Position numbers and translations under genes: made by a program
Assembly: GCF_012395255.1 (NCBI RefSeq)
Contig: NZ_JAAZQD010000001.1
Location: forward strand, 558,001 to 622,000
Source of the DNA: Oleiagrimonas citrea
Lineage (GTDB): Bacteria > Pseudomonadota > Gammaproteobacteria > Xanthomonadales > Rhodanobacteraceae
Length of the DNA: 64,000 bases
Reading direction: 5' to 3'
Part shown: positions 1 to 8,595 of the stretch, piece after piece
Numbering within the stretch: the first letter of the stretch is position 1
Layout of the letters: each line of letters starts with the position of its first letter
The notes under the pieces: generated by a model
What the model was told of the DNA's origin: nothing
Seen by the model: the letters and a program-made list of their open reading frames with translations, nothing else
Databases searched by the model: none

Positions 1-403
1 AGATATTGTCGCGCACGATGCGGCCGTCGACGATGTGTCGGTCGCCGTCGCTATCGCCATCGCCGGATTCGCCGCTGCCGCGGAACGTGGCCACCTCGAT
101 GATCTCGCGGCCGAACACGACATGCGCCAGCCGGAAGCGTCGGCCGATCAGGCGGCAGTTGCGGAACAGCTTGCGCACTTCCTCGGGCGTGGCATCCGTG
201 GCGATGTCGAAATCCTTCGGCTGCACATCAAGCAGCAGATCGCGCACGGCGCCGCCGACCAGCAGGGCGCGGTAGCCCGACTCGTGCAGGCGATACAGCA
301 CCTTCAGCGCCGCCTTGCTGATGTTGCGCCGTGAAACACTGTGCTGGTCACGGGGTATGATGCGCGTGGGGTGCGCGGAAAGGTTCGGTTTTTCTTGGTT
401 CAA
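1..403 (-). CDS. pcnB: Poly(A) polymerase I, N-terminal part (cut by window edge)
   Basis: PcnB adds poly(A) tails to RNA 3' ends and so promotes their decay. The minus-strand translation reads ...[17 protein letters not shown], then GGAVRDLLL and [14 protein letters not shown], the nucleotidyltransferase GG and DxD signature of the class II poly(A) polymerase/CCA-enzyme superfamily. The short basic leader with HSVSRRNIS is typical of PcnB rather than of CCA-adding enzymes. The best start is a TTG at 401-403, preceded by GAGG; no ATG in frame gives a longer product. Only about 134 residues lie in the window; the rest of the catalytic and RNA-binding domains lies beyond base 1. Confidence 0.9.
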   Translation of the reverse strand, partial: MNQEKPNLSAHPTRIIPRDQHSVSRRNISKAALKVLYRLHESGYRALLVGGAVRDLLLDVQPKDFDIATDATPEEVRKLFRNCRLIGRRFRLAHVVFGREIIEVATFRGSGESGDGDSDGDRHIVDGRIVRDNI

Positions 404-485
404 GCGGTCGGTTTCCTCGTTGGCCGCAAATCAGGCATTGCCCGGCGGCATATTTCCGTTATACTACCGCGCCTCGCGCTACAGC

Positions 486-561
486 GCTCCCTTCGTCTAG
501 CGGTCTAGGACGTCGCCCTCTCAAGGCGAAAACACGAGTTCGAGTCTCGTAGGGAGCGCCA
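486..561 (+). tRNA. tRNA-Glu (anticodon CTC)
   Basis: A complete cloverleaf is visible. The acceptor stem GCTCCCT (486-492) pairs with AGGGAGC (551-557), followed by a G discriminator and an encoded CCA (559-561). The anticodon stem TCGCC (513-517) pairs with GGCGA (525-529) around the loop CTCTCAA, giving anticodon CTC (520-522), which reads GAG. The TTCGAGTC T-loop is present. It is a stand-alone tRNA between divergent pcnB and fdxA; no integrated element is attached to its 3' end. Confidence 0.95.
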
Positions 562-711
562 CTTAACTTTTGCGATCATCCCTGATCGCCGCTGAAAGCC
601 TCTTGCGGCCAGTTTCAGGATGCGCGCAATGGATGCGACTCTGGAAGCGTCCATCCCTGGACGCGCTCCTTGAGAAGCGTCGTTACCATCTGCATCACCG
701 GGGCAAACTTC

Positions 712-1035
712 ATGACCTTCGTCGTTGTCGACAACTGCATCAAGTGCAAGTACACCGACTGCGTCGAAGTCTGTCCGGTCGACGCCTTCCACGAAGGCCC
801 GAACTTCCTGGCCATCAACCCCGACGAATGCATCGACTGCACCCTGTGCGAGCCGGAGTGCCCCGTCAACGCCATCTATCCCGAGGACGACGTGCCGGCG
901 GGACAGGAGGCGTTCACCGAGCTCAACGCCGAGCTGTGCAAGACCTGGCCGGTCATCACCGAACGCAAGGATGCTCCGGCCGACGCGGCCGAGTGGGAGA
1001 ACAAGCCCAACAAACTTCCGCTGCTGGAGCGCTGA
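712..1035 (+). CDS. fdxA: 7Fe ferredoxin FdxA
   Basis: Cytosolic electron carrier of 107 residues with one 3Fe-4S and one 4Fe-4S cluster. The N-terminus [17 protein letters not shown] and the second cluster motif [16 protein letters not shown] are diagnostic for the FdxA (Azotobacter FdI-like) family. The start ATG at 712 is chosen because family members begin MTFVV; an upstream in-frame ATG at 670 would add 14 residues not typical of the family. The partner reductase is not encoded nearby. A strong hairpin terminator follows directly. Confidence 0.95.
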   Translation: MTFVVVDNCIKCKYTDCVEVCPVDAFHEGPNFLAINPDECIDCTLCEPECPVNAIYPEDDVPAGQEAFTELNAELCKTWPVITERKDAPADAAEWENKPNKLPLLER

Positions 1036-1074
1036 TCCGGCAGCAGCACGATCGCCGGCCCCGCGACGAAAATC

Positions 1075-1101
1075 AAAACGCCGCCCGATGGGCGGCGTTT
1101 T
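1075..1101. terminator. Bidirectional intrinsic terminator between fdxA and bamC
   Basis: The sequence has AAAA, a CGCCGCCC/GGGCGGCG stem with a tiny GAT-type loop, then TTTT. The A-run on one side and T-run on the other let it serve fdxA (+) and the convergent bamC-dapA unit (-). Confidence 0.9.
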
Positions 1102-1120
1102 CGTATCCGGACGAATGATC

Positions 1121-1687
1121 TCAGCCGCCCAGCCGCGCTCGCAGCGCGCCGATCAGACGACCGACCTGCTGCGGATCGCCCGTGGCGCTGACGATGCTCC
1201 CACCGTCCGCGGCCGGCTTGACCTGGACCATGACGGTCGGCGCAGCCTTGTCGCCCGACGTGGACGATCCGGACGAACCAGGCGCGTCCTGAGTGTTGCT
1301 GAAGTGGCGCTGCAGGAAGCCCTGCTTCGAGCCCAGCTCCATCTTCGGCGCCATCTTCACCTGATAGGTATGTTCGGCATCGCTCTGGCTGGCAATGGCG
1401 CCGATGTCGCCGTTGCCCAGCGCCAGGCCGACGCGCTTGTAGGCGCTGTCGACATCGTTGGGCAGATGCAGCGAATTCGGGCTGACCGTCGTCGCGGCGG
1501 CCTGCTCGTGCTGGGCGTTCACGGTCGGGATGGTCAGCGCATCGCTGACGTTGGGCCGATCCATGTTGGGCGGAATCTCGAGCGGGTTCTCCTGCTTGGC
1601 TTTCTCCCATGCCTTGCTGGAACGGAACATGCCGCAACCGGAAAGCATCACGGTGCTCAGCACGAGGGCGACGAGGATCTTCTTCAT
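1121..1687 (-). CDS. bamC: Outer-membrane assembly lipoprotein BamC-like
   Basis: 188-residue lipoprotein with signal sequence MKKILVALVLSTVMLSGC, where LSGC is the lipobox. The conserved early segment PLEIPPNMDRP matches the unstructured N-terminal BamC/NlpB region that contacts BamD. It is shorter than E. coli BamC (344 aa) and seems to keep only one helix-grip-like domain (about residues 80-188, TYQVKM...VMVQVKP...RLIGALRARLGG). It lies 23 nt downstream of dapA on the same strand, the classical dapA-bamC order, which supports the assignment. Short BamC forms are expected in the Xanthomonas group. Confidence 0.8.
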   Translation of the reverse strand: MKKILVALVLSTVMLSGCGMFRSSKAWEKAKQENPLEIPPNMDRPNVSDALTIPTVNAQHEQAAATTVSPNSLHLPNDVDSAYKRVGLALGNGDIGAIASQSDAEHTYQVKMAPKMELGSKQGFLQRHFSNTQDAPGSSGSSTSGDKAAPTVMVQVKPAADGGSIVSATGDPQQVGRLIGALRARLGG

Positions 1688-1710
1688 GTGGATATCCGTT
1701 GAAAGTCGTG

Positions 1711-2607
1711 TCAGTCCGCCAACGCCGCAGGCGTCAGACGGGCCAGTGTATCGCGTATGGCCTTGCGGTCCGAGTCATCTTCCAGCGCATGCAATGGAAG
1801 ACGCAGGCTGCCGTCACCCAGCCCCAGCGTGGCCAGCCCCGCCTTGACCGGAATCGGGTTGGGCGCGCAATCCAGCGCCTGCAGCAGCGGCTGAATGGCC
1901 TGCGCCCGCTCGCGGGCCAGTGCGTGATCGCCATCGGTCGCCGCATCGCACAGGGAGCGGAAGGCCTCGGGAATCAGGTTCACCACCACCGAGATCGTGC
2001 CGGCGGCGCCCGCCAGCATGGCCTCGACGGCGCTGCCGTCATCCCCGGACAGATAGACGAAATCCTCGCCGGCAAGTTCCGCCATCGCATGAATGCGGGC
2101 GACATCCGCGCGCGCTTCCTTGATGCCGACGATACGCTCGTGACCGCGCAGCGCCGCGACCGTGTCCGGCAGCATGTCGCAGGCCGTGCGCGTGGGCACG
2201 TTGTACAGGATCACCGGCAGACCGCCCTGATCGGCCACTTCGTTGAAATGCCGGATCAGACCCTGCTGAGTCGGACGCACGTAGTACGGTGTGACCACCA
2301 GTGCCGCATCCGCGCCCAGATCCGCCGCATGCCGAGTCAGACGAACGGTTTTCGTCGTTCCGGCCTCACCGGTGCCGGCGATGACCGGCACACGGCCGTT
2401 CACGCGCGCCACGGCGCACGTCAGCAGGCGATCGTATTCATCGGCTTCGAGAAAGTGCGCCTCGCCGGTCGAGCCGGCCACCACGAGCGCCTGGGTACCG
2501 CCCTCGATCTGCTGTTCGATCAAGCGTTCGAAGGCTTCGATATCGAGTTCGCCGCCGGCGCGAAAAGGCGTCGCCAGGGCGCAAATGCTTCCACTGAGTT
2601 TCAACAC
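1711..2607 (-). CDS. dapA: 4-hydroxy-tetrahydrodipicolinate synthase
   Basis: Condenses pyruvate with aspartate semialdehyde in the lysine/diaminopimelate pathway. The 298-residue TIM barrel carries GSTGEAHFLEADEY, the YYVRPTQQGL stretch, YNVPTRTACDM and GIKEARADV with the Schiff-base lysine, all hallmarks of the DapA/NAL superfamily; length matches E. coli (292). The start ATG (2605-2607) gives the usual short leader MLKLSGSICALATPF. Operon with bamC downstream; gcvR diverges upstream. Confidence 0.93.
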   Translation of the reverse strand: MLKLSGSICALATPFRAGGELDIEAFERLIEQQIEGGTQALVVAGSTGEAHFLEADEYDRLLTCAVARVNGRVPVIAGTGEAGTTKTVRLTRHAADLGADAALVVTPYYVRPTQQGLIRHFNEVADQGGLPVILYNVPTRTACDMLPDTVAALRGHERIVGIKEARADVARIHAMAELAGEDFVYLSGDDGSAVEAMLAGAAGTISVVVNLIPEAFRSLCDAATDGDHALARERAQAIQPLLQALDCAPNPIPVKAGLATLGLGDGSLRLPLHALEDDSDRKAIRDTLARLTPAALAD

Positions 2608-2716
2608 GCGAACCTTGAGAAGGAATGTCGGCGATGTTACTTGCGGGTTCCGGTTGCGGGCAAGTAAGCTCGAACCGTGCGCGGCCGTCGGGCCGCGCCC
2701 GCTGACTCAGGTGTCC

Positions 2717-3286
2717 ATGGTCTTGAACCGCAGCATCACGCAGCGCCCCGGGGGCGACAACCAACTGCTCGTGCAGACGCTTTCGCCGGCCTCTCGCTCG
2801 CCCTTGATGCCCCTCGTCCGTCGCATCGCCGACGCCGGATGCAATCTGGCCGACACGCGCGTGTCCACGCTCGGCAGCGACGTCTGCGTGATCCTGCTGG
2901 CGCAGGGTAGCTGGGACGCCGTGGCCAAGCTGGAAACGACGCTCGACAAGCTGGCCCGCGAGGACCGCGACCTGCACCTGGTGCACTACCGCACCCAGGC
3001 GCGCGCCGCGCAGACGCACCTGCTGCCGTACCTGGTCGAGGTGATCGCCGCCGACCGCAGCGGCGTGCTGGCCGACGTGATCGAGTTCTTCACCCGCAAC
3101 GGCATCAGCATCGAGCAGCTGACCTCGATGCGCTACCAGGCCATGCAGACCGGCGCCGGCATGTTCCAGGCGCAGATCACCATCGGCATTCCCGCCGACA
3201 GCCACATCGCGACCCTGCGCGACGACTTCCTGGAACTGTGCGACCGCCTCAACCTCGATGCCATCATGGACCCGGTGAAATTCTGA
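2717..3286 (+). CDS. gcvR: Glycine cleavage system transcriptional repressor (tandem ACT)
   Basis: 189-residue protein made of two ACT domains (about 15-85 and 95-180) and no DNA-binding domain, the arrangement of E. coli GcvR, which acts through protein contact with GcvA. Visible ACT features are VRRIADAGCNLADTRV, VEVIAADRSGVLADVIEFF and NGISIEQLTSMR. ATG at 2717 is taken as start; a GTG at 2711 is an alternative adding two residues, and neither has a strong Shine-Dalgarno sequence. Divergent from dapA and 28 nt upstream of bcp. Confidence 0.85.
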   Translation: MVLNRSITQRPGGDNQLLVQTLSPASRSPLMPLVRRIADAGCNLADTRVSTLGSDVCVILLAQGSWDAVAKLETTLDKLAREDRDLHLVHYRTQARAAQTHLLPYLVEVIAADRSGVLADVIEFFTRNGISIEQLTSMRYQAMQTGAGMFQAQITIGIPADSHIATLRDDFLELCDRLNLDAIMDPVKF

Positions 3287-3314
3287 CCTTCCACGCCGTA
3301 TCAAGGAGCACGCA

Positions 3315-3776
3315 ATGATCGAAGTCGGCAAGACCGCCCCCGCACTCGAAGGCCCCACCGGCGACGGCGGCACGCTGTCGCTGAAGGACCTTCGCGGCAA
3401 GTGGGTGGTGGTGTACTTCTATCCGCGCGACAACACCCCCGGTTGCACCAACGAATCCAAGGACTTCCGCGACCTGTACAGCAAGTTCAAGCGCCGCGGC
3501 GCCGAAATCGTCGGCGTGTCGCGCGATTCGGTGAAGTCGCACGCCAACTTCGCCGCCAAGCACGAACTGCCCTTCCCGCTGGTCTCCGATCCGGACGAGA
3601 CCTGGTGCAAGGCCTTCGACGTGATCCACGAGAAGAAGCTGTACGGCAAGACCCACATGGGCGTCGTCCGCAGCACCTTCCTGATCGACCCGAAGGGCAA
3701 ACTGCAACATGAATGGCGCAAGGTGAAGGTACCCGGCCACGCTCAGGCCGTGCTGGACGAAGTGCCCACGAAGTGA
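3315..3776 (+). CDS. bcp: Thioredoxin-dependent peroxiredoxin (Bcp/PrxQ)
   Basis: Reduces hydrogen and organic peroxides in the cytosol. 153 residues; the peroxidatic cysteine is C44 in DNTPGCTNESKDF, and YFYPRDNTPGC is the PrxQ signature. The resolving cysteine normally found five residues after the peroxidatic one (position 49) is a lysine. The only other cysteine is C98 (DETWCKAFDV), so the enzyme is either a long-range 2-Cys type or a 1-Cys type. The Shine-Dalgarno AAGGAG lies before ATG 3315. Neighbours gcvR and phoH are on the same strand, as is common in xanthomonads. Confidence 0.93.
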   Translation: MIEVGKTAPALEGPTGDGGTLSLKDLRGKWVVVYFYPRDNTPGCTNESKDFRDLYSKFKRRGAEIVGVSRDSVKSHANFAAKHELPFPLVSDPDETWCKAFDVIHEKKLYGKTHMGVVRSTFLIDPKGKLQHEWRKVKVPGHAQAVLDEVPTK

Positions 3777-3870
3777 CTATCCGCTCTTTCCGACTCGTCG
3801 CCTGCCGCGGTTGCCGCCGCGGCCGGGCGGCGTCGTGCTGTCCGTCTTCCGACCAAAGCGAGGTCCGCGC

Positions 3871-5250
3871 ATGACCCGAGGCAAGCGCATCTACGCCCTG
3901 GACACCAACGTGCTGCTGCATGACCCGACCGCCCTGTTCCGCTTCGAGGAACACGACGTGTTCATTCCCATGACCGTCCTGGAGGAGCTGGACGAGAAGA
4001 AGAAAGGCGGCTCGGAAGTGGCCCGCAACGCGCGTCAGGCCAGCCGTTTCCTCAACGAACTGATCGAACGCGGCAACGGCAGCGGCATCGCCGGCGGCCT
4101 GGAGCTGAGCAGTCCCGAGGGCCTGAACCTGCGTCGCGACAACAAGGTCGGCCGCCTGTACTTCCAGCATCGCTCCGAACGCACCCACGGCAAGGCGGAC
4201 AACCAGATCCTCTCCGCCGTGGAGGAAGTCCGCGAGCAGCACCCGGACGCATCCGTCGCGCTGGTCACCAAGGACATCAATCTGCGCATCAAGGCGACCA
4301 TCGCCGGCATCCACGCGGAGGACTACGAGAACGACCGCGCACTGGACGATTTCGCCCTGCTCTACACCGGTTCCACCGAACTGCCCGAGGACTTCTGGGA
4401 CCGCCATCCCGAATTGCGCTCGTGGACCGAGAAGGGGCAGACCTGGTACGAGGTCGCGCCCGCCGAAGACGAACGCTGGCACCCCAACCAGTGCCTGTAC
4501 CTGCCCGGCGAAAACAGCGTCGAGATGCGCGTGTTCGAGATCGCCGACGACAAGGTGCGCATGGTGCTGATGAACGACCACACGCACGCCAGCCACAGCG
4601 TCTGGGGCATCGCCGCGCGCAACCGCGAACAGAACTTCGCGCTGAATGTGCTGATGGACCCGGAGATCGATTTCGTCACCCTGCTCGGCAATGCCGGCAC
4701 CGGCAAGACCCTCATCACCCTCGCCGCGGGTCTGGCGCAGGTGATGGACCAGCAGCGCTACCGCGAAATCATCATGACCCGCGCCACGGTCTCGGTCGGC
4801 GAGGACATCGGCTTCCTGCCCGGCACCGAGGAAGAGAAGATGACGCCGTGGATGGGCGCGCTGACCGACAACCTCGAAGTGCTCACCGACGGCGAGGAAG
4901 GCGGCAGTTGGGGCCGCGCGGCGACCAACGACCTGCTCGCCTCGCGCATCAAGATCCGCTCGCTGAACTTCATGCGCGGACGCACCTTCCTCAACCGCTA
5001 CCTCATCATCGACGAGGCGCAGAACCTGACCTCAAAGCAGATGAAGACGCTGATCACGCGCGCCGGCCCCGGCACCAAGATCGTCTGCCTGGGCAACGTC
5101 GAGCAGATCGACACACCGTACCTGACCGAGACCACCTCGGGCCTGACCTACGCCGTCGACCGCTTCAAGGACTGGCCGCATTCGGCGCACGTCACGCTGC
5201 GTCGCGGCGAACGCTCGCGACTGGCGGACTTCGCGGCCGAGACGCTCTGA
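3871..5250 (+). CDS. PhoH-family ATPase with N-terminal PIN domain
   Basis: 459-residue two-domain protein. The PIN ribonuclease-like domain (1 to about 150) starts RIYALDTNVLLHDPTAL and keeps the acidic residues D8, E-rich LEELDEKKKG and LVTKDINLRIKA. The PhoH ATPase domain has Walker A GNAGTGKT (about 272-279) and Walker B IIDEAQNLT. This PIN-PhoH (PhoH2-type) architecture is linked to RNA unwinding/cleavage and toxin-like activity in other bacteria; no antitoxin gene is visible beside it here. ATG 3871 is preferred over an in-frame ATG at 3811 because it gives the canonical MTRGKRIYALDTN start and has GAGG upstream. Confidence 0.9.
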   Translation: MTRGKRIYALDTNVLLHDPTALFRFEEHDVFIPMTVLEELDEKKKGGSEVARNARQASRFLNELIERGNGSGIAGGLELSSPEGLNLRRDNKVGRLYFQHRSERTHGKADNQILSAVEEVREQHPDASVALVTKDINLRIKATIAGIHAEDYENDRALDDFALLYTGSTELPEDFWDRHPELRSWTEKGQTWYEVAPAEDERWHPNQCLYLPGENSVEMRVFEIADDKVRMVLMNDHTHASHSVWGIAARNREQNFALNVLMDPEIDFVTLLGNAGTGKTLITLAAGLAQVMDQQRYREIIMTRATVSVGEDIGFLPGTEEEKMTPWMGALTDNLEVLTDGEEGGSWGRAATNDLLASRIKIRSLNFMRGRTFLNRYLIIDEAQNLTSKQMKTLITRAGPGTKIVCLGNVEQIDTPYLTETTSGLTYAVDRFKDWPHSAHVTLRRGERSRLADFAAETL

Positions 5251-5311
5251 TAAAAAGGAACGCACAAACCCGCACGGCCAGGCCGAACTCGAACACGACA
5301 AATTTCAGGGT

Positions 5312-5384
5312 CGTCATCCCGGCGAAAGCCGGGACCCAGCGCCTCCATGCAAGCCACTGGGTTCCCGCCTCCGCGGGAATGACG
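5312..5384. repeat. Palindromic intergenic repeat (REP/dRS3-like pair), copy 1
   Basis: Two inverted arms, cgtcatcccggcgaaagccg (from 5312) and the reverse complement of ...cgcgggaatgacg (ending 5384), each with its own small hairpin and separated by a short spacer with cactgggttcc. Related copies lie at 13528-13608 and 31937-31967, all intergenic. Confidence 0.85.
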
Positions 5385-5513
5385 ATCGTGAACAACCGAT
5401 ACCCGGCCAGCGTGCTCGACGGCTTCGAACCGCCCACACTGTCGCAGCCCGTATCCGCACACCAACAGCGTGCGTAAAATGGACGCGGATACCCAAGAAT
5501 TCAGGCCTCGCCC

Positions 5514-6446
5514 GTGACCCCGCGTCTCATCATCTTCCTGATTCTCGCCGTCTTCGTGCTGTGCGTGCTGATCGTGCACCTGCGCGGCCGCGCGAAGCTG
5601 CGCTTCGACCGCCAACTGGTCGATCACTCGGCGGTCTTCGCGCCGTACAACCTGCTGATGTACGCCTTCTCCGCCGTCCCGGCCACGCCGATCCTCGACC
5701 GCGCCGGCTTCCCGCAGCTGGACCTGCTGAAGAACAACTGGCGCACCATCCGCGAAGAGGCCGCGCACCTGTTCGACCAGGGCTTCATCCGCGCCGCCGA
5801 GAAGAAGAACGACGCCAGCTTCAACTCGTTCTTCAAACAGGGATGGAAACGGTTCTACCTGAAGTGGTACGGCGAGGCCCTGCCGTCGGCCGAGGCGCTG
5901 TGTCCGCAGACCGTCGAACTGCTCAACCGCCTGCCCAACGTCAAGGCGGCGATGTTCGCGTTACTGCCGCCGGGCAGCAAACTCAACCCGCATCGCGACC
6001 CGTTCGCCGGCTCGCTGCGCTATCACCTGGGCCTGATCACGCCCAACTCCGACGACTGCCGTATCTTCGTCGACGGTCAGATCCACGCCTGGCGCGACGG
6101 CGAGGACGTAGTCTTCGACGAGACCTACGTGCACTGGGCCGAGAACAAGACCGATCAGACCCGTGTGATCCTGTTCTGCGACGTGGTCCGCCCGTTGCGC
6201 ACCCGTGTGATGGCCGCCATCAACCGTCGCGTCAGCGCCTTCATGGGCCGCATCACCGCCTCGCCCAACGAGGAAAGCGACAGCACCGGCATCATCAATC
6301 GCCTGTACGCCTTCAACCACAGCGTCGGGCAGCGCAGCAAGTCGCTGAAGAAGCGCTGGCCGCGCGCCTTCCGGCTGACCAAGTACGCGCTGATCCTGAT
6401 CGTGCTGTGGCTGATCTTCCTCGCGCCCTGGCCGTTCGCCGACTGA
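5514..6446 (+). CDS. lpxO: Lipid A 2-hydroxylase LpxO (aspartyl/asparaginyl beta-hydroxylase family)
   Basis: Fe(II)/2-oxoglutarate-dependent enzyme that hydroxylates the secondary acyl chain of lipid A at the inner membrane. 310 residues with an N-terminal membrane anchor (about 4-21), the catalytic domain with GWKRFYLKWY, NPHRDPFAGSLRYHLGL (first iron ligand H) and FDETYVHWAENKTDQTR (second H), then a second hydrophobic helix at the C-terminus (about 287-307). The match to Salmonella LpxO is close along the whole length. The start is GTG at 5514. The 260-nt upstream region contains the repeat pair, so the gene is probably transcribed on its own or with the following GNAT gene. Confidence 0.92.
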   Translation: MTPRLIIFLILAVFVLCVLIVHLRGRAKLRFDRQLVDHSAVFAPYNLLMYAFSAVPATPILDRAGFPQLDLLKNNWRTIREEAAHLFDQGFIRAAEKKNDASFNSFFKQGWKRFYLKWYGEALPSAEALCPQTVELLNRLPNVKAAMFALLPPGSKLNPHRDPFAGSLRYHLGLITPNSDDCRIFVDGQIHAWRDGEDVVFDETYVHWAENKTDQTRVILFCDVVRPLRTRVMAAINRRVSAFMGRITASPNEESDSTGIINRLYAFNHSVGQRSKSLKKRWPRAFRLTKYALILIVLWLIFLAPWPFAD

Positions 6447-6499
6447 GCCTCCTCTCCGTGCGGACAGACCGCCCCACGAATCGACAAGGATGTGACCCC

Positions 6500-6931
6500 G
6501 TGACCGACACGCCCGAACTGGTCCTCACCGACGCGCCCGCCGCGACCGATGTCGCACTGATTTCCGATCACCTGGATCAGTTCAACATCGACGCCACCGA
6601 CATCGAGGACCGCAAGCCCCTGGCCGTGCTGGCCAAGGACCCGGACACCGGCGAAGTGCTCGGCGGCGTGAGCGGAAGAACCTCGCTCGGCCTGCTGTTC
6701 GTGGACCTGTTCCACCTGCCCGCCTCTCTACGCGGCTCGGGCCTGGGCAGCCGCATGCTGCGCATGGCCGAAGAGGAAGCCAGACGCCGCGGCTGCAAGG
6801 CCGCCGTGCTGTACACCATCAGCTTCCAGGCCCCCGACTTCTACCGCCGTCACGGCTGGGAAGCCTTCGGAGAGATTCCCTGCGATCCACCCGGCACCAG
6901 CCGCATCTTCATGACCAAGTCCCTTGCGTGA
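6500..6931 (+). CDS. GNAT-family N-acetyltransferase
   Basis: 143 residues. The acetyl-CoA loop reads LPASLRGSGLGSRMLRMAEEEA (motif RGxGLG) and the C-terminal YTISFQAPDFYRRHGWEAFG is a typical GNAT motif B. It begins with GTG at 6500, with AAGGA upstream. The substrate cannot be read from sequence; the family also includes small-molecule and protein acetyltransferases. It lies between lpxO and a VOC protein on the same strand, with only 3 nt to the latter, so the two are likely co-translated. Confidence 0.85.
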   Translation: MTDTPELVLTDAPAATDVALISDHLDQFNIDATDIEDRKPLAVLAKDPDTGEVLGGVSGRTSLGLLFVDLFHLPASLRGSGLGSRMLRMAEEEARRRGCKAAVLYTISFQAPDFYRRHGWEAFGEIPCDPPGTSRIFMTKSLA

Positions 6932-6934
6932 CGC

Positions 6935-7411
6935 ATGACTGAAGAACGCACCGCGCCCGCACCCCGCGGAATATCCGACGACGACGCCATGCGCGCGGAA
7001 CGGCCGCCGTTCCATCTCGCCTTCCCCGTGACCTCGCTGGCACAGGCCCGCGCGTTCTACGGCGAACTGCTGGGCTGCCCCGAAGGCCGCAGCGCCGACC
7101 ACTGGGTCGACTTCGATTTCTTCGGCCACCAGATCGTCGCGCACCTCGCCCCGCAGCAGGCGACGCCGTACCGCAACGCCGTGGACGGCGACGACGTCCC
7201 GGTGCCGCACTTCGGCGTCGTACTGGACATGAGCACATGGGAAACGCTGGCCGACCGCCTGCGCGCCGCCGGCACACACTTCGTGATCGAACCGCACATC
7301 CGCTTCCGCGGCCTGCCCGGCGAACAGGCCACGATGTTCCTGCTCGACCCGTGCGGCAATGCGCTGGAGTTCAAGGCATTTGCCGACCGTCGCCAGATTT
7401 TCGCGCGGTGA
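6935..7411 (+). CDS. VOC-superfamily (glyoxalase/dioxygenase fold) protein
   Basis: 158 residues with the paired beta-alpha-beta-beta-beta VOC fold. The first half has [20 protein letters not shown] and the second has [10 protein letters not shown]...[16 protein letters not shown], where DPxGNxLEFK is the family's terminal metal-ligand motif. Conserved H, H and E residues suggest a metal-dependent enzyme, but the reaction is unknown. The start is uncertain: ATG 6935 directly follows the GNAT stop, whereas ATG 6989 would remove an 18-residue disordered leader. Confidence 0.8.
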   Translation: MTEERTAPAPRGISDDDAMRAERPPFHLAFPVTSLAQARAFYGELLGCPEGRSADHWVDFDFFGHQIVAHLAPQQATPYRNAVDGDDVPVPHFGVVLDMSTWETLADRLRAAGTHFVIEPHIRFRGLPGEQATMFLLDPCGNALEFKAFADRRQIFAR

Positions 7412-7537
7412 TTGGCGTGCTCGCTCTCGCTCTTTTTGAGCAAGCGGCTACGACGAACGTACCGGAAACCGTACGGCAGCCATCATCGAATGAAGCCGCG
7501 GATACAGTTTTTCCCACCGCCTGATATGGTTTCCGGC

Positions 7538-7590
7538 TGAGACCGGCGCAGCGCTGGTCTCAAGGGGGCGGGTCTTCGTCCTGAAGACCC
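7538..7590 (+). promoter_or_regulatory. Two stem-loops in the leader of the SPFH gene
   Basis: TGAGACC (7538-7544) pairs with GGTCTCA (7556-7562). Immediately afterwards GGGTCTTC (7570-7577) pairs perfectly with GAAGACCC (7583-7590) over a 5-nt loop. The second stem ends one base before the AAGAAAGGAG ribosome-binding region. No T-run follows, so this is unlikely to be a simple terminator; it may stabilise the mRNA or tune translation. Confidence 0.5.
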
Positions 7591-7610
7591 AAGAAAGGAG
7601 TCCATTGCAC

Positions 7611-8504
7611 ATGTCTCAACCACTCAGCCGGATCGGCAACAAATTGCCGGTCGGCAAGCTCGTGATCGCACTGATCGCCGTCGTCCTGCTCTACAACAGT
7701 TTCTTCGTGGTCAAACCCAGCGATGAAGCCGGCGTGCGCTGGCTTGGCGGCACGGTCATCACCAAGGAGCCGCTGGATACCGGCCTGCACTTCAAGGTGC
7801 CGTTCCTGGAGGACGTCGACCGCCTGCAGACCTCACGCAGCGTGTACACGCTCAACAATCTGTCGGTCTACACCAACGACAACCAGTCGGTCGAACTGAG
7901 CATCAGCGTGATCTACGAGATCCCCAGCGCGTCGGTGCTCAACCTGCTGTACCACGTGGGTCGGTCCGGCAACGTGGATATCGACGACACCATTCTTCCG
8001 GTCGTGCGTGACCGGGCACTGGCAGCGTTCGCGCAGTACAACACGCTGAACATCTCCGACGAACGCGCCAAGATCAGTGCCAAGATGAAGTCGGAGATCT
8101 CCGAAGCCCTGCGTCGGCTGTTCGGCATTCAGGTCATCGACGTACAGCTGACCGGCATCAAGTATTCGCAGGTGTTCGTCGCCTCGGTCGAGGCCGCGGT
8201 GAAGGCCAAGGCCGACGCCGTGCGCGCGCAGAACACGGTCTTGCAGAAGAAATACGAAGGCCAGCAGAAGACTGTCACGGCCACGGCTGAAGCGCAGGCA
8301 CGCATCGCCCAGGCCAAGGGCGAGGCACAATCGACCATCCTCGAAGCCGACGCCCAGGCCAAGGCCATCAAGACCGTCGGCGACGCCCTGCGCGCCAACC
8401 CGCAGTACGTGCGCTACTACGGCATCAAGCACTGGAACGGTGTCATGCCGCAGGTAGTCGGCGGCAAGGGCACGCTGCCGATGATCGACCTGGGCAAGAA
8501 GTAG
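7611..8504 (+). CDS. SPFH/prohibitin-family membrane protein
   Basis: 297 residues. A single transmembrane helix (about 14-34, LVIALIAVVLLYNSFFVV) is followed by the SPFH domain (VKPSDEAGVRWLGG...GLHFKVPF...), then a long alanine/glutamate/lysine-rich coiled coil (about 190-260) and a short hydrophobic tail. The family forms membrane microdomain scaffolds or regulates membrane proteases such as FtsH. ATG 7611 is preferred: AGGAG lies 10 nt upstream, whereas the TTG at 7605 is too close. No NfeD-type partner or protease gene adjoins it, so the client is unknown. Confidence 0.87.
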   Translation: MSQPLSRIGNKLPVGKLVIALIAVVLLYNSFFVVKPSDEAGVRWLGGTVITKEPLDTGLHFKVPFLEDVDRLQTSRSVYTLNNLSVYTNDNQSVELSISVIYEIPSASVLNLLYHVGRSGNVDIDDTILPVVRDRALAAFAQYNTLNISDERAKISAKMKSEISEALRRLFGIQVIDVQLTGIKYSQVFVASVEAAVKAKADAVRAQNTVLQKKYEGQQKTVTATAEAQARIAQAKGEAQSTILEADAQAKAIKTVGDALRANPQYVRYYGIKHWNGVMPQVVGGKGTLPMIDLGKK

Positions 8505-8511
8505 CCATCGC

Positions 8512-8555
8512 CCGAGGGCGTGACGGCGGCTCCGAAAGCGGCCGTCACGCCTCGG
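8512..8555. terminator. Long GC hairpin after the SPFH gene
   Basis: The arms CCGAGGGCGTGACGGC (8512-8527) and GCCGTCACGCCTCGG (8541-8555) form a 15-bp stem with one bulged G. There is no clear T-tract, so it may act as a 3'-end stabiliser or weak terminator for the convergent genes on both sides. Confidence 0.65.
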
Positions 8556-8595
8556 CGTTCAGACACGGTTATTCGATTCAGATGCCCGTGCGCGT

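Noticed and set aside
486..561. tRNA-Glu as an integration site for a genomic island
   Set aside because: No integrase gene or repeated tRNA 3' end is found nearby; flanking genes are housekeeping.
3871..5250. PIN-PhoH protein as a toxin-antitoxin pair
   Set aside because: No small antitoxin frame lies upstream; bcp ends 94 nt before and the interval shows no coding signal.
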